Source: Lachnospiraceae bacterium (GTDB lineage: Bacteria; Bacillota; Clostridia; Lachnospirales; Lachnospiraceae). From it: a DNA stretch of 64,000 nucleotides. This document shows, piece after piece, positions 42,166 to 51,001 of this stretch (the first letter of the stretch is position 1; each line of letters begins with the position of its first letter). The position numbers were made by a program, and so were the translations under genes. A model generated the notes under the pieces. That model saw nothing but the letters and a program-made list of their open reading frames with translations, was not told the origin of the DNA and searched no databases. The stretch is from contig SVEZ01000009.1 in NCBI GenBank assembly GCA_015057115.1, positions 1-64,000 of the forward strand, in the 5' to 3' direction.

Positions 42166-43521
42166 ATGGAGAAGACACATATTTCAGATTTTACAGAGGG
42201 GAATATTACAAAGCAGTTGGTGAAGTTCGCCACACCCCTGTTTTTATCAAGTTTATTACAGATTGTCTACAACATGGTGGACATGATGATTGTGGGGCAG
42301 AAGTTGGGAAAAGTGGGACTTTCTGCGGTATCGGTAGGAGGTGACGTAACCAATTTCCTTACCTTTCTTGCTATGGGATTCAGTAGCGCAGGCCAGGTTA
42401 TTATTTCCCAGTATTTGGGAGCGGGTCAAAAAGAGAAAATTCCCCGCTTTATTTCCACCATGTTTAGTTTTTTGATGCTGATGGCGATATGTGCCAGTGG
42501 GATTTGTTTGTTTTTACGGGAACCCATTATGCGGGTGATGAACACACCGGAAGAGGCCTTTTCGGAGGCAATTGCTTATGCTACAGTATCCATGCTGGGA
42601 ATGGTATTTATATATGGATACAATATCGTAAGTGCGGTGCTGCGAGGCATGGGGGATTCTGTTCGACCATTTATCTTTATCAGTATTGCCGCAGTTTTAA
42701 ATACCATTCTGGATGTGATTTTTGTTATGGGAATCGGTATGGGAAGTAAGGGAGCGGCGCTGGCCACGGTAATCAGTCAAGGTGTCTCTTTTGTAAGCTG
42801 TGGAAGTTACATGATGCATCATAAGGAAAAATATGAATTGGAAATTACGGTAGGAGGGCTGTTTAGAATCGATAAAGCCATGCTTTCACGATTGATAAAA
42901 TTGGGAATTCCCATGGCCATTAAAAATGCCTCCGTACATATTTCCAAACTGTTTGTCAACTCTTGGATTAATTCCTACGGAGTGGCAGTCAGCGCTTTTG
43001 CCGGAATTGCCAACAAGATAGGAAGTACGGCCAACCTGGTGTCCAATTCCTTTAATGCAGCTGGGTCATCCATGGTGGGACAGAACATTGGAGCGGAAAA
43101 ATATGACAGGGTCAAGGGAATTATGTTGGCTGTCTTTCGGATTACAGTTTCCACGGCAATCTTGTTTAGCGTGGTAATGTACGGATTTCCAAGGCAAATT
43201 TTCTCATTTTTCACGACGGACAGTGAGGTTATTGAGGTTGGTATGACCTATCTTCCAATTTCTGTTTTACTGTTTTTCGGAAGTGCGGCACGTTCCGGAA
43301 TGAATGCGCTTATTAATGGAAGCGGAAATTATCGGGTGAATTTTGCTACTGCCGTTTTTGACGGAATTGTAATGCGAATCGGTCTCGCAGTATTGTTTGG
43401 TCTTGTATTGGATATGAAAGCTATGGGATTCTGGCTGGGAGATGCGTTGGCAGGATTTACGCCCTTTGTTATAGGTATTGTATTCTATTTTACCGGCAAG
43501 TGGAAAAAGCGACTATTGTAA
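42166..43521 (+). CDS. MATE-family efflux transporter
   Basis: A 451-residue, 12-helix multidrug and toxin extrusion protein. The opening SDFTEGNITKQLVKFATPLFLSSLLQ and the first-helix stretch NMVDMMIVGQKLG are typical of the DinF/NorM-like clostridial branch. The two bundles are related by an internal repeat. It exports cationic or organic compounds in exchange for sodium ions or protons. There is an oddity at the start: the ATG has no ribosome site and sits six bases after a terminator hairpin. Either translation is initiated in an unusual way or expression is very low without read-through. A second MATE gene lies at 56418. Confidence 0.88.
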   Translation: MEKTHISDFTEGNITKQLVKFATPLFLSSLLQIVYNMVDMMIVGQKLGKVGLSAVSVGGDVTNFLTFLAMGFSSAGQVIISQYLGAGQKEKIPRFISTMFSFLMLMAICASGICLFLREPIMRVMNTPEEAFSEAIAYATVSMLGMVFIYGYNIVSAVLRGMGDSVRPFIFISIAAVLNTILDVIFVMGIGMGSKGAALATVISQGVSFVSCGSYMMHHKEKYELEITVGGLFRIDKAMLSRLIKLGIPMAIKNASVHISKLFVNSWINSYGVAVSAFAGIANKIGSTANLVSNSFNAAGSSMVGQNIGAEKYDRVKGIMLAVFRITVSTAILFSVVMYGFPRQIFSFFTTDSEVIEVGMTYLPISVLLFFGSAARSGMNALINGSGNYRVNFATAVFDGIVMRIGLAVLFGLVLDMKAMGFWLGDALAGFTPFVIGIVFYFTGKWKKRLL

Positions 43522-43544
43522 GTTTTGGCAAATTCGATTATAAT
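43516..43544 (+). promoter_or_regulatory. promoter of the cytidylate-kinase-like/aspS pair
   Basis: TTGTAA (43516-43521, overlapping the MATE stop), a 17-bp spacer and TATAAT (43539-43544). Confidence 0.65.
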
Positions 43545-43610
43545 TTAATGTAAGCAATTGAGTGAGCGGAATATCGGGATTCGATAAGAAGTGAAAGTGA
43601 GGTAAGGGGC

Positions 43611-44228
43611 ATGAGAATTATTACAATCAGCCGTGAATTCGGCAGTGGAGGACGTGAGTTAGGAAAGCGCTTGGCAGAAGGCTTAAATATTCCCTGCTAT
43701 GACCATGAGATCATAGAATTGATTGCAAAAGAGAATGGTTTTGACGAGAACTATATTGCCAGGGTATCAGAGAGCTTTATTGTAGCTGCCTATCCGGCAA
43801 CCATCGGAAGCCACATGATGGACTATTCCATGATGAATAATGTACAGCTTGAAACTCAGGCAACCCAGAGAAAGATTATTCGTGCATTCGCAGAAAAAGG
43901 GGACTGTGTAGTTGTTGGACGTGCGGCGGATATTATTCTTCGGGATTACAATCCATTGAACATTTTTGTCTATGCCTCCCAGGATGCGAAATTGCAAAGA
44001 TGTAGAGAAAGAGCGAAAGAAGGGGAAAATTTTACGGATAAAGAAATGATTCGTAAAATGAAACAGATTGATAAAGGAAGAGCCCTGTATCATAATCTTT
44101 TGATGGATGAAGCTTGGGGTAAGAAAGAATCCTATCATTTGTGTATCAATACCACGGACACGGAGATCAAGAATTTGATTCCGGCACTGGTTCCTTATGT
44201 GAACGCCTGGTTTGAAAATAAAAAGTAA
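43611..44228 (+). CDS. cytidylate-kinase-like nucleotide kinase
   Basis: A 205-residue P-loop kinase of the cytidylate-kinase-like family (Cytidylate_kin2). The modified P-loop SREFGSGGRELGKRLAE is near residues 7-23. CYDHEIIELIAKENG is the typical second segment. The lid-region arginines appear in KLQRCRERAKEGENF. Genuine Cmk differs in the P-loop, so the substrate may not be CMP. GTGAGGTAAGGGG precedes the ATG. It lies 22 bases before aspS and probably shares its promoter. Confidence 0.85.
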   Translation: MRIITISREFGSGGRELGKRLAEGLNIPCYDHEIIELIAKENGFDENYIARVSESFIVAAYPATIGSHMMDYSMMNNVQLETQATQRKIIRAFAEKGDCVVVGRAADIILRDYNPLNIFVYASQDAKLQRCRERAKEGENFTDKEMIRKMKQIDKGRALYHNLLMDEAWGKKESYHLCINTTDTEIKNLIPALVPYVNAWFENKK

Positions 44229-44250
44229 AAAGATATAAAGGAGTGTTAGT

Positions 44251-46029
44251 ATGATGCAATCCCGTACACATACCTGCGGACAGCTTCGTATCGGTGATGT
44301 TGGACAGACCGTGAAGCTCGTAGGGTGGATGGAGAATTTTAGAGAAGTCGGTGCGACTTTGGGATTTGTGGTTTTACGTGATTTTTACGGAACAACCCAG
44401 ATCGTCATCGAGAATGAAGAAATGATGAAGGTAATGAAGGAAATTACCAAGGAATCCACAATTTCTGTTGAAGGAATGGTTAGAGAAAGAAGTTCCAAGA
44501 ACGATAAGCTGGATACCGGTGCCATTGAAGTTGTTCCTTCTTCTATTAAAGTACTTGGTAAATGCCGTTACAACGAATTACCTTTTGAAATTAACAGAAG
44601 CCGTGAGGCGGACGAAATTACCCGAATGAAATATCGCTATCTGGATATGAGAAATCCGGAAGTGAAGAAGAATATGATTCTTAGAAGCAATGTAATTTAT
44701 GCACTTCGTAAAGCAATGATTGAGCATAATTTCATGGAGATTACTACACCGATTTTGACCGCTTCTTCACCGGAAGGTGCAAGAGATTATCTTGTTCCGG
44801 CAAGAAAGCATCCGGGTAAGTTTTATGCATTGCCACAGGCACCACAGCAGTTTAAACAGTTATTGATGGTATCCGGAATTGACCGTTACTTCCAGATTGC
44901 TCCTTGCTTTAGAGACGAGGATGCTCGTGGAGATAGAAGTCCGGGTGAATTCTATCAGTTGGATATGGAAATGTCTTTCGCAACCCAGGAAGATGTGTTT
45001 GCGGTAATCGAGGATGTTCTTCCACCGATTTTTGAAAAATACGGTACCTACGATCGTGCTTCAAAAGCGCCGTTTATGCGTATTCCATATCTTGAGGCTA
45101 TGGAAAAATACGGTTCCGATAAGCCGGATCTTCGTATTGACCTGACCGTACAGGATGCTACCGATTGCTTGGGTAATATCGGTTTTGCAGCTTTTGAAGA
45201 CCAGATTGTAAAAGCAGTTGTAGTTTCTGATTTCAAAGAAAGCAGAAAGTTTATTGATAAGACCAATGAGGAAGTGGAAGTTCAGGCTGGAAACAAGGTT
45301 TACTGGTTCCGCGTGGATGAGAATAACGAAATCGTTGGCGGAATTTCCAAGTTTGTAACACCATACAAGGAAGATGTTATGGAGCAGTTGTCCTTAAAGA
45401 GTGGAGACCTTGTTTTAATTTCCGCAGGTAAATTGACTGCTGCACAGAAGACTGCCGGTGTCATCGTAAAAACTTACGGTGCCAAGGTAGAAGGTCATAT
45501 GGACAAAGAACAGTACGCATTCTGCTGGATTGTAGATTTCCCAATGTACGAGATTGGAGAAGAGTCCGGAGAATTGGAATTCTGTCACAATCCGTTCTCC
45601 ATGCCTTCCGGTGGATTGGAGACACTGGAGAAAGCAGAGCGGGGTGAGATTGATCCTCTGACCATTACCGCGGATCAGTATGACTTGGTAGTTAACGGCG
45701 TAGAGCTTTCTTCCGGAGCCGTTCGTAACCACGATCCGGAGATTATGATTAAGGCATTTGAAATGGTTCGCTTAAGTGTTGAGGATGTAAAAGCGAAATT
45801 CCCGGCTATGTACAATGCATTCTGCTATGGTGCACCGCCACATGCAGGAATTGCACCGGGTGTTGATCGTATGTTGATGCTCCTTGCAGGAGAAGATACC
45901 ATTCGTGAAATCATCCCATTCCCGATGACCAAGAATGCTCAGGATATTTTAACCGGAGCACCAAGTGAAGTATCGGATAAACAGTTAGAAGAATTGCATA
46001 TTAAGATTGATCTTCCGAAGGAAGACTAG
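44251..46029 (+). CDS. aspS: aspartate-tRNA ligase
   Basis: A 592-residue class IIb aminoacyl-tRNA synthetase that charges tRNA(Asp) with aspartate in the cytoplasm. It has an OB-fold anticodon-binding domain (about 1-110) and a catalytic core with motif 2 (FQIAPCFRDEDARGDRSPGE) and motif 3 (APGVDRMLML). A bacterial GAD insertion domain lies between them (about 290-420). The length is as expected for bacterial enzymes. The ATG at 44251 (or the next at 44254) follows AAAGGAGTG. It is an essential housekeeping gene with a strong terminator after it. Confidence 0.97.
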   Translation: MMQSRTHTCGQLRIGDVGQTVKLVGWMENFREVGATLGFVVLRDFYGTTQIVIENEEMMKVMKEITKESTISVEGMVRERSSKNDKLDTGAIEVVPSSIKVLGKCRYNELPFEINRSREADEITRMKYRYLDMRNPEVKKNMILRSNVIYALRKAMIEHNFMEITTPILTASSPEGARDYLVPARKHPGKFYALPQAPQQFKQLLMVSGIDRYFQIAPCFRDEDARGDRSPGEFYQLDMEMSFATQEDVFAVIEDVLPPIFEKYGTYDRASKAPFMRIPYLEAMEKYGSDKPDLRIDLTVQDATDCLGNIGFAAFEDQIVKAVVVSDFKESRKFIDKTNEEVEVQAGNKVYWFRVDENNEIVGGISKFVTPYKEDVMEQLSLKSGDLVLISAGKLTAAQKTAGVIVKTYGAKVEGHMDKEQYAFCWIVDFPMYEIGEESGELEFCHNPFSMPSGGLETLEKAERGEIDPLTITADQYDLVVNGVELSSGAVRNHDPEIMIKAFEMVRLSVEDVKAKFPAMYNAFCYGAPPHAGIAPGVDRMLMLLAGEDTIREIIPFPMTKNAQDILTGAPSEVSDKQLEELHIKIDLPKED

Positions 46030-46040
46030 AGAATGAGATA

Positions 46041-46087
46041 GGGGCTGCCGCACCGGATGATGAAATATCCGGGCGGGCCCCTTTTTT
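46041..46087 (+). terminator. aspS terminator
   Basis: Long hairpin from GGGGCTGCCG to CGGGCCCC, with inner CCGGAT/ATCCGG arms and a six-T run. Confidence 0.85.
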
Positions 46088-46098
46088 AATTGACAATG

Positions 46099-46737
46099 TT
46101 ATTCTAATAATTGCTCCGGGGGGCAGTTTAGGGCATGAGCAAGAGAAAGAACGTAGGAAACATTTGCCTTTGTCAGTGATTTGGTACCCTGTTCGTAATG
46201 TTGCAGGGTCTTTAATGGGATGCCGGTGATTTGGCTGAGATCATTCTGGCTCAGTGCGTGAAGTTGTCGCAGTTCTTTCAGATAAGTGGATAGGCGCGTC
46301 TGTTGCCGAAGTTCGTTCAGTCGTTCTACAAAATGTAGGATATCCATTTCGTGATATTTGTCATACATGCAAAGAATATCATCTATTGGCACAGTCTTTT
46401 CCAATTGTCGCAGACTTATGGAGGAATACCATTGGTAGAAAGCAAGTGCCCAGCCACACCAATATTCTCGGCTTTTGGATGCAGTTAGTGATGTGGGAGG
46501 GATATAGTTATTTTCTCCTGTTATTTTTTCAATTACGAGCAGAGCTAACTCGATGCCGGAGTGCCCAGCTATCAGAAAGGGGTCACCGCTTTCAAAACGG
46601 TCGCATAAGTCACATTTTAGAAACATGGAATAAAACTCGGTTGGCTTGTAGTGAAGAGTGTTTACCGCATAATCGAGGCTACCGGCCAGAAGACTTCTGG
46701 CTTTTTTTAGATATAGTTCATCGTAGGCGTGGGTCAT
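46099..46737 (-). CDS. HTH protein, candidate antitoxin of the DUF3990 pair
   Basis: A 212-residue protein. The N-terminal ~140 residues are helical and unrecognised (AYDELYLKKARSLLAGSLDY, WCGWALAFYQWYS). The C-terminal ~60 residues are a Cro/C1-type helix-turn-helix (LKELRQLHALSQNDLSQITG, then IPLKTLQHYEQG). It starts 20 bases inside the DUF3990 gene, behind GAGGAGGTGAA, so its translation is coupled to that gene. Order, overlap and the DNA-binding domain fit the antitoxin of a type II system with a large N-terminal neutralising region; this is inference. Confidence 0.72.
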   Translation of the reverse strand: MTHAYDELYLKKARSLLAGSLDYAVNTLHYKPTEFYSMFLKCDLCDRFESGDPFLIAGHSGIELALLVIEKITGENNYIPPTSLTASKSREYWCGWALAFYQWYSSISLRQLEKTVPIDDILCMYDKYHEMDILHFVERLNELRQQTRLSTYLKELRQLHALSQNDLSQITGIPLKTLQHYEQGTKSLTKANVSYVLSLAHALNCPPEQLLE

Positions 46738-47389
46738 TTGGTTTCACCTCCTCGTCAATCAAACGGATTATATAAAGGTCTCCTTTTATATAGGAGTCTT
46801 TGCTCATATTTTTATAAGCTACCCGTGCCTTGCGGTCGCGTAAGAGCTTTTGCTCGTACCATTCTGTGGCAGAGACACCTTCGCATCCCGTATAGGTTAA
46901 AGCATGAAAGGCATTCTCGCTTCGAAGCATAATCTGTTCACCTAGATTTCCAAGTTTCATTGCCTTTTGGAGTTGCGACACGGAAATGACTCCGTTTACA
47001 AAATCTTCTGCAAAAGAAAAATAGCTGTCATCTGCTCGGTAGCCGCGAATGAGGTCTATTCCGCTAAGGTCAACGGAAAAATTCATAGTTAAATAGCGGA
47101 AGGCCTCGACAGCAAGAGGGCTATTCAACTCAAAACGCCGGTTTTTAAGAAGCATCGTTATCCAATGTAAAATACAGTACTTGTCTGAATTGAGATTCAG
47201 CACAGTCAGTTCGTCAATGGGAAGTTCGTAGCAATTGACGTATCCGTCACGTTTCAAATCAACGGCCCATTCGCAGGCTAGTACCTTATCCTGTGTACAG
47301 TAAAATCCTTTGCCGTAATCATTGTTTGGACGGCCTTTTCCGTATTCGGGTTTCTTGATAATGGATTCGGAGCCGTGGAATAACAGCAT
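46718..47389 (-). CDS. DUF3990 ADP-ribosyltransferase-like protein, candidate toxin
   Basis: A 223-residue protein of the DUF3990 family, which has an ADP-ribosyltransferase-like fold. Family landmarks are LLFHGSESIIKKP at the start (His of the triad), NNDYGKGFYCTQDKVLACEWA (Tyr region), and a later QIMLRSENAFHALTY segment. It would modify a cellular target using NAD. The start at 47389 is set by AGGCGGTGA and by the family's usual beginning at the FHGS strand; an upstream in-frame ATG would add 31 unrelated residues. It is followed, with 20 bases of overlap, by an HTH gene. Confidence 0.75.
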   Translation of the reverse strand: MLLFHGSESIIKKPEYGKGRPNNDYGKGFYCTQDKVLACEWAVDLKRDGYVNCYELPIDELTVLNLNSDKYCILHWITMLLKNRRFELNSPLAVEAFRYLTMNFSVDLSGIDLIRGYRADDSYFSFAEDFVNGVISVSQLQKAMKLGNLGEQIMLRSENAFHALTYTGCEGVSATEWYEQKLLRDRKARVAYKNMSKDSYIKGDLYIIRLIDEEVKPNDPRLR

Positions 47390-47519
47390 TTCTATCACCG
47401 CCTGTCTTTTTGATATTGCTAGTGTACCACTGTGGTGGGACAATCGCAAGATTTTTAAGATGAAAAGTAGAAAAAAGTTCATAATTAGGATGAAATAGAA
47501 ATAGTTTGGTTACAAAATA

Positions 47520-47548
47520 TTGATAAAAATACGCAGCGGTGATAGAAT
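47520..47548 (+). promoter_or_regulatory. promoter of the large secreted protein gene
   Basis: TTGATA (47520-47525), a 17-bp spacer and TAGAAT (47543-47548), 60 bases before the start codon. Confidence 0.6.
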
Positions 47549-47608
47549 AATACCCAAATGAGGCTTGTCTGGGGTGTGACGAAAACTATTATTTACGAGG
47601 AGGTAAAC

Positions 47609-50347
47609 ATGAGTAAGCAAAGCTGGAAAAAAAGAGTTCTTTCCCTTTGCCTGGCGATTGCAATGGTTGTTGGTGTATTGGCAAGTGCCCAGGCGGGAAA
47701 GACAGTTGCTTATGCGGCGGGTTCGGATAATTCCGAGTATGTGAAGTATGAGGGGTTAAACTGGTCCATTGATCGGAAAGCAGGAGCCATTACAAGGTTT
47801 CCCTGGGATTGGGAAGGCGGTGAAGTGCCGGCTGAAATTGATGGCATGAAGGTAAAGACCATCGGCGAGTATTCCTGCCAATATCGGAACACGAATATTA
47901 AAGAAATCAGTATCCCGGAAGGGATTACAAAGGTTGCTGAGGGTGCCTTTAGAGGGAATCCGCGATTGACGAAACTTACGGTAGCATCTTCTGTAAAAAC
48001 CATCGGAGATTATGCATTTCAAAATTGTGATTGCCTGGAATTCATTGACTACAAAGGAAATCAGAAGAAAATTAAATTTGGCAATTTTGCCTTCCGGGGA
48101 TGCTATTTTTTGCATCCGGATTTTTCCAAGGCATATAAGAAGGGCATTTATTATAAAAAATTGCATGAAGTGAAGCTCACCGGCGATTTTGCAAAAGATA
48201 TGATTGCTATCGGTCGGTCTCAGCTGGGATATCATCAGGGTAACGATGAATCCCAGATGCATGGCTATAATAAGCTGGGAGGCGAATATTACGCAGAATA
48301 CAACTATTTTTCCGGATTGCCGGATTGGCAGTGGGGAATGAAGGACTATGTAAAGGAAGAAGATTATAAATGGGGCTACGGTGGCTGGTGCGGTAACTTC
48401 TGCGACTGGTGCATCAGCATGGCAGGTGTGCCTTCCGAGTGTCTGGCCTATACGGGCAAATTGGATGAACTGAAATGGAAGGATACTGTCTATGCCGGTG
48501 GTTCCTACAAGATTAAGGCGGGAGATGTTCTTCATTTTTCTGCAGGACATTATTGTATGGTTGTTTCCGTAAAGGTGGACGGAAAGAAGGTTAAAATTGA
48601 TACTCTAAACGGAAATCCCGTTGTGGAGAAGAAGATTTATGTGTTAAATAAAAAAGACGGCAGCAACGATGAAAGCCACAATTATGATTTGGCTGAAATT
48701 TTGCCCATGGATGTATCAAAGGTAAAGGGCGTAAACACATATAAAGTTACGTTTGATGCGGATGGCGGAAAAACCAGCGTGACGGAAAAGAAGGTATACG
48801 AAGGTGCCTTCTATGGTCTGATGCCGAAGCCAACCCGTTCCGGCTACACTTTTGACGGCTGGTATACGGAGAAAAACGGTGGTGGAACGAAGATTACCTC
48901 CTATCGAAACGTATATCCGGAGGGAGATATTACCATCTATGCAAACTGGAAAAAGGGGGATGAACCCAAGTATCTGGATATCAATTCCTATGTGAGTCAG
49001 GCTCCGGAACACAGTTCCATCATGGATAAATTCGCCGGAATCTATCTTACAAAGAGCTGGTTTTCTTATAAGGATGTAAAGAAAAAAGCACAGAAAACCC
49101 AGATTAAACGCAGAAACGGAAAGGGCAAGATGACCTTCCAGAACGTTACCAAGGGTTCCAAGAAGAAATATATCAAGATTTCCAAGAAGGGTGTAGTTAC
49201 CATTAAGAAGGGGGCTCCGAAGGGCACCTATGGAATCTATGTTGTAGTAGAGAAGTATAAGACTGTCAATATGACACAGGCAACCGTCTATATTACCATT
49301 GGTGATTCCAAAAGTGCCACAAGAAAGCCTCGGAAAAAAGTAAAGTATTACAAGATAGACGGCTATTATGTGGGATTTGAAAATTCCACGGGAAGACTGA
49401 CCTGGGTAGACAAGCACATCGGTAGAGTTCCGAAAAAAGTAAACGGAAAAACCGTAAAGATTATCGGAGAGTGGTGCTTCAGCGGAAATTTGAAGATGAA
49501 GACAGCAAAGATTCCATCAACGGTTAAGAAACTGGAAAAAGGCGCCTTTTACGGCTGCAAGGCATTGAAAAAGGTGGTATTTCCCAAAGGGCTCAAGGCT
49601 GGAAATGTGGAAGACAAAAGACTTTTCTGGGCATGCAACAAGCTGGAAACGGTGGTAAACAATCCGGATAAAGAGTGGAAAGCCCGGATTAAAACCTTTA
49701 AGGATACATTGGAATACTTGAAGAAACAGGATCCACAGTATTATGTAAAGAATGTGCGAGACTTCAAGAATCAATGGGTTCCGGACAAAGAGGATGACCG
49801 TCACCGGGACTACACGGATGAAGAATGGATGGTAGTAGAGAAGAAGGCAAAAGCTCTTACCAAAGGATGCAAGACAGATATGGCAAAGGCCAAAAAGATT
49901 AGTAAGTGGATTGTATCCTATCTTCATTATGATGAGGTCTGGATGAAGAAGTTTAAAGAGTGGCGGGAAACCCATGATCCGGATAAGGAAAAATTCCCAT
50001 TGAAGAAATACACCGATGCTTACAATCTTATTATGTGGGAGCCTTCCGAGCATGAGGGTGAGACAGCTATGACTACCTGCGGCGGTTACGGCAATCTTAC
50101 TCAGGCACTTTTCTGCGCAGCAGGAATTCCCTGTGTACATATTCACAGAGAGCAGAACAAGGAGTTGGGGGAAACCATTGACCATGTATTTAATGTGGCT
50201 TATGTAGATGGCAAATGGATTTGGTTGGATAATACCTATTCCGATAAAACCTTAGATTACTTTAATTGCGGTATCGCCGGTTTTGCAGCCAGTGATCACC
50301 GCTGTGACAGGTTGAATCTGGAGTATCTGACGGATCTTGTGAAATAA
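47609..50347 (+). CDS. secreted multidomain protein: LRR, CHAP-like, InlB-type repeat, LRR, transglutaminase-like
   Basis: A 912-residue exported protein. The signal peptide (about 1-38) has a KKR start and ends near AYAAG. Two BspA-type leucine-rich repeat blocks lie at about 65-180 and 595-660. At about 195-360 is a CHAP-like cysteine-peptidase/amidase region with GWCGNFCDWC (Cys near 258) and AGHYCMVV (His near 313). An InlB B-repeat lies at about 378-450 (FDGWYTEKNGGG, ITIYANW). The C-terminal transglutaminase-like domain has Cys near 823 (TTCGGYGN), His near 858 (IDHVFNVAY) and Asp near 873 (WLDNTYS). No LPXTG anchor is seen. Carrying both enzyme types is unusual. A wall- or host-directed role is inference. 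Confidence 0.85.
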   Translation: MSKQSWKKRVLSLCLAIAMVVGVLASAQAGKTVAYAAGSDNSEYVKYEGLNWSIDRKAGAITRFPWDWEGGEVPAEIDGMKVKTIGEYSCQYRNTNIKEISIPEGITKVAEGAFRGNPRLTKLTVASSVKTIGDYAFQNCDCLEFIDYKGNQKKIKFGNFAFRGCYFLHPDFSKAYKKGIYYKKLHEVKLTGDFAKDMIAIGRSQLGYHQGNDESQMHGYNKLGGEYYAEYNYFSGLPDWQWGMKDYVKEEDYKWGYGGWCGNFCDWCISMAGVPSECLAYTGKLDELKWKDTVYAGGSYKIKAGDVLHFSAGHYCMVVSVKVDGKKVKIDTLNGNPVVEKKIYVLNKKDGSNDESHNYDLAEILPMDVSKVKGVNTYKVTFDADGGKTSVTEKKVYEGAFYGLMPKPTRSGYTFDGWYTEKNGGGTKITSYRNVYPEGDITIYANWKKGDEPKYLDINSYVSQAPEHSSIMDKFAGIYLTKSWFSYKDVKKKAQKTQIKRRNGKGKMTFQNVTKGSKKKYIKISKKGVVTIKKGAPKGTYGIYVVVEKYKTVNMTQATVYITIGDSKSATRKPRKKVKYYKIDGYYVGFENSTGRLTWVDKHIGRVPKKVNGKTVKIIGEWCFSGNLKMKTAKIPSTVKKLEKGAFYGCKALKKVVFPKGLKAGNVEDKRLFWACNKLETVVNNPDKEWKARIKTFKDTLEYLKKQDPQYYVKNVRDFKNQWVPDKEDDRHRDYTDEEWMVVEKKAKALTKGCKTDMAKAKKISKWIVSYLHYDEVWMKKFKEWRETHDPDKEKFPLKKYTDAYNLIMWEPSEHEGETAMTTCGGYGNLTQALFCAAGIPCVHIHREQNKELGETIDHVFNVAYVDGKWIWLDNTYSDKTLDYFNCGIAGFAASDHRCDRLNLEYLTDLVK

Positions 50348-50362
50348 TAGTTGGAATAATGT

Positions 50363-50983
50363 TTAGCAAAAAGAGGAGTCTGTGCCCGTTGGCATGGGCT
50401 TTTCTTTTTTTGCAAACTCGCTTGCAACCGTTAGACAGTAGCCATTAAGCACCCGGGTTTGGAAGGAAGCCGGAGGATTTGTTAATACATCAAAAGAAGA
50501 AATGGAAGTAGAGAAGCCTGTGCCAAGAAGCTTGACGTAGGCTTCTTTTTTGGTCCAGATTTCATAAAAACCTTTCATCCCATGTTCTGCAACATAGGCC
50601 GCTTCCTTCTCTGTAAAAAAACGGTGGGCAATGTCATCATGAGGTTTTTTTATTTCTTCAATATCAACGCCTATGGGATTCGTGTCAGAGGCAAAGGCAA
50701 CATAACTTCCGGAGTGGGATAGAGAAAAATGATAGTCCGGCTGTCCCGCAAGATAGGGTTTGCCCCATTTGTTTTTCGCAATACAAATTTCTTCATTGGA
50801 AAGCCCAAGATCCTTATGGATACCGTGACGCACCAAAAGCGCAGCCGCAAGACTGCGGATGCGGGCCTGGTCATTCTTATAGCGTAAAATGGTTTCCTGT
50901 CTGTCCTTTGAGACAAAAGACAGGCATGGGGCTACCTCTTCAAAAGTAGTGGTTTTCGGTATTTTCAATAATACTACGTTCAT
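50363..50983 (-). CDS. 4'-phosphopantetheinyl transferase (Sfp-like)
   Basis: A 206-residue Sfp-type phosphopantetheinyl transferase that moves the 4'-phosphopantetheine arm of CoA onto a serine of carrier proteins. Family motifs are present: FSLSHSG, the metal-binding GVDIEEIK and WTKKEAYVKLLG. No polyketide, peptide or fatty-acid synthase is in the window, so its carrier protein is encoded elsewhere. AGGAGATTCC precedes the ATG. It lies 18 bases after the beta-propeller gene, with which it is probably co-transcribed. Confidence 0.9.
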   Translation of the reverse strand: MNVVLLKIPKTTTFEEVAPCLSFVSKDRQETILRYKNDQARIRSLAAALLVRHGIHKDLGLSNEEICIAKNKWGKPYLAGQPDYHFSLSHSGSYVAFASDTNPIGVDIEEIKKPHDDIAHRFFTEKEAAYVAEHGMKGFYEIWTKKEAYVKLLGTGFSTSISSFDVLTNPPASFQTRVLNGYCLTVASEFAKKEKPMPTGTDSSFC

Positions 50984-51001
50984 GGAATCTCCTGTGCATC
51001 C

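Noticed and set aside
47756..48550. 264-codon frame on the - strand within the large secreted protein gene
   Set aside because: Opposite-strand shadow; the + frame has a signal peptide and recognisable domains.
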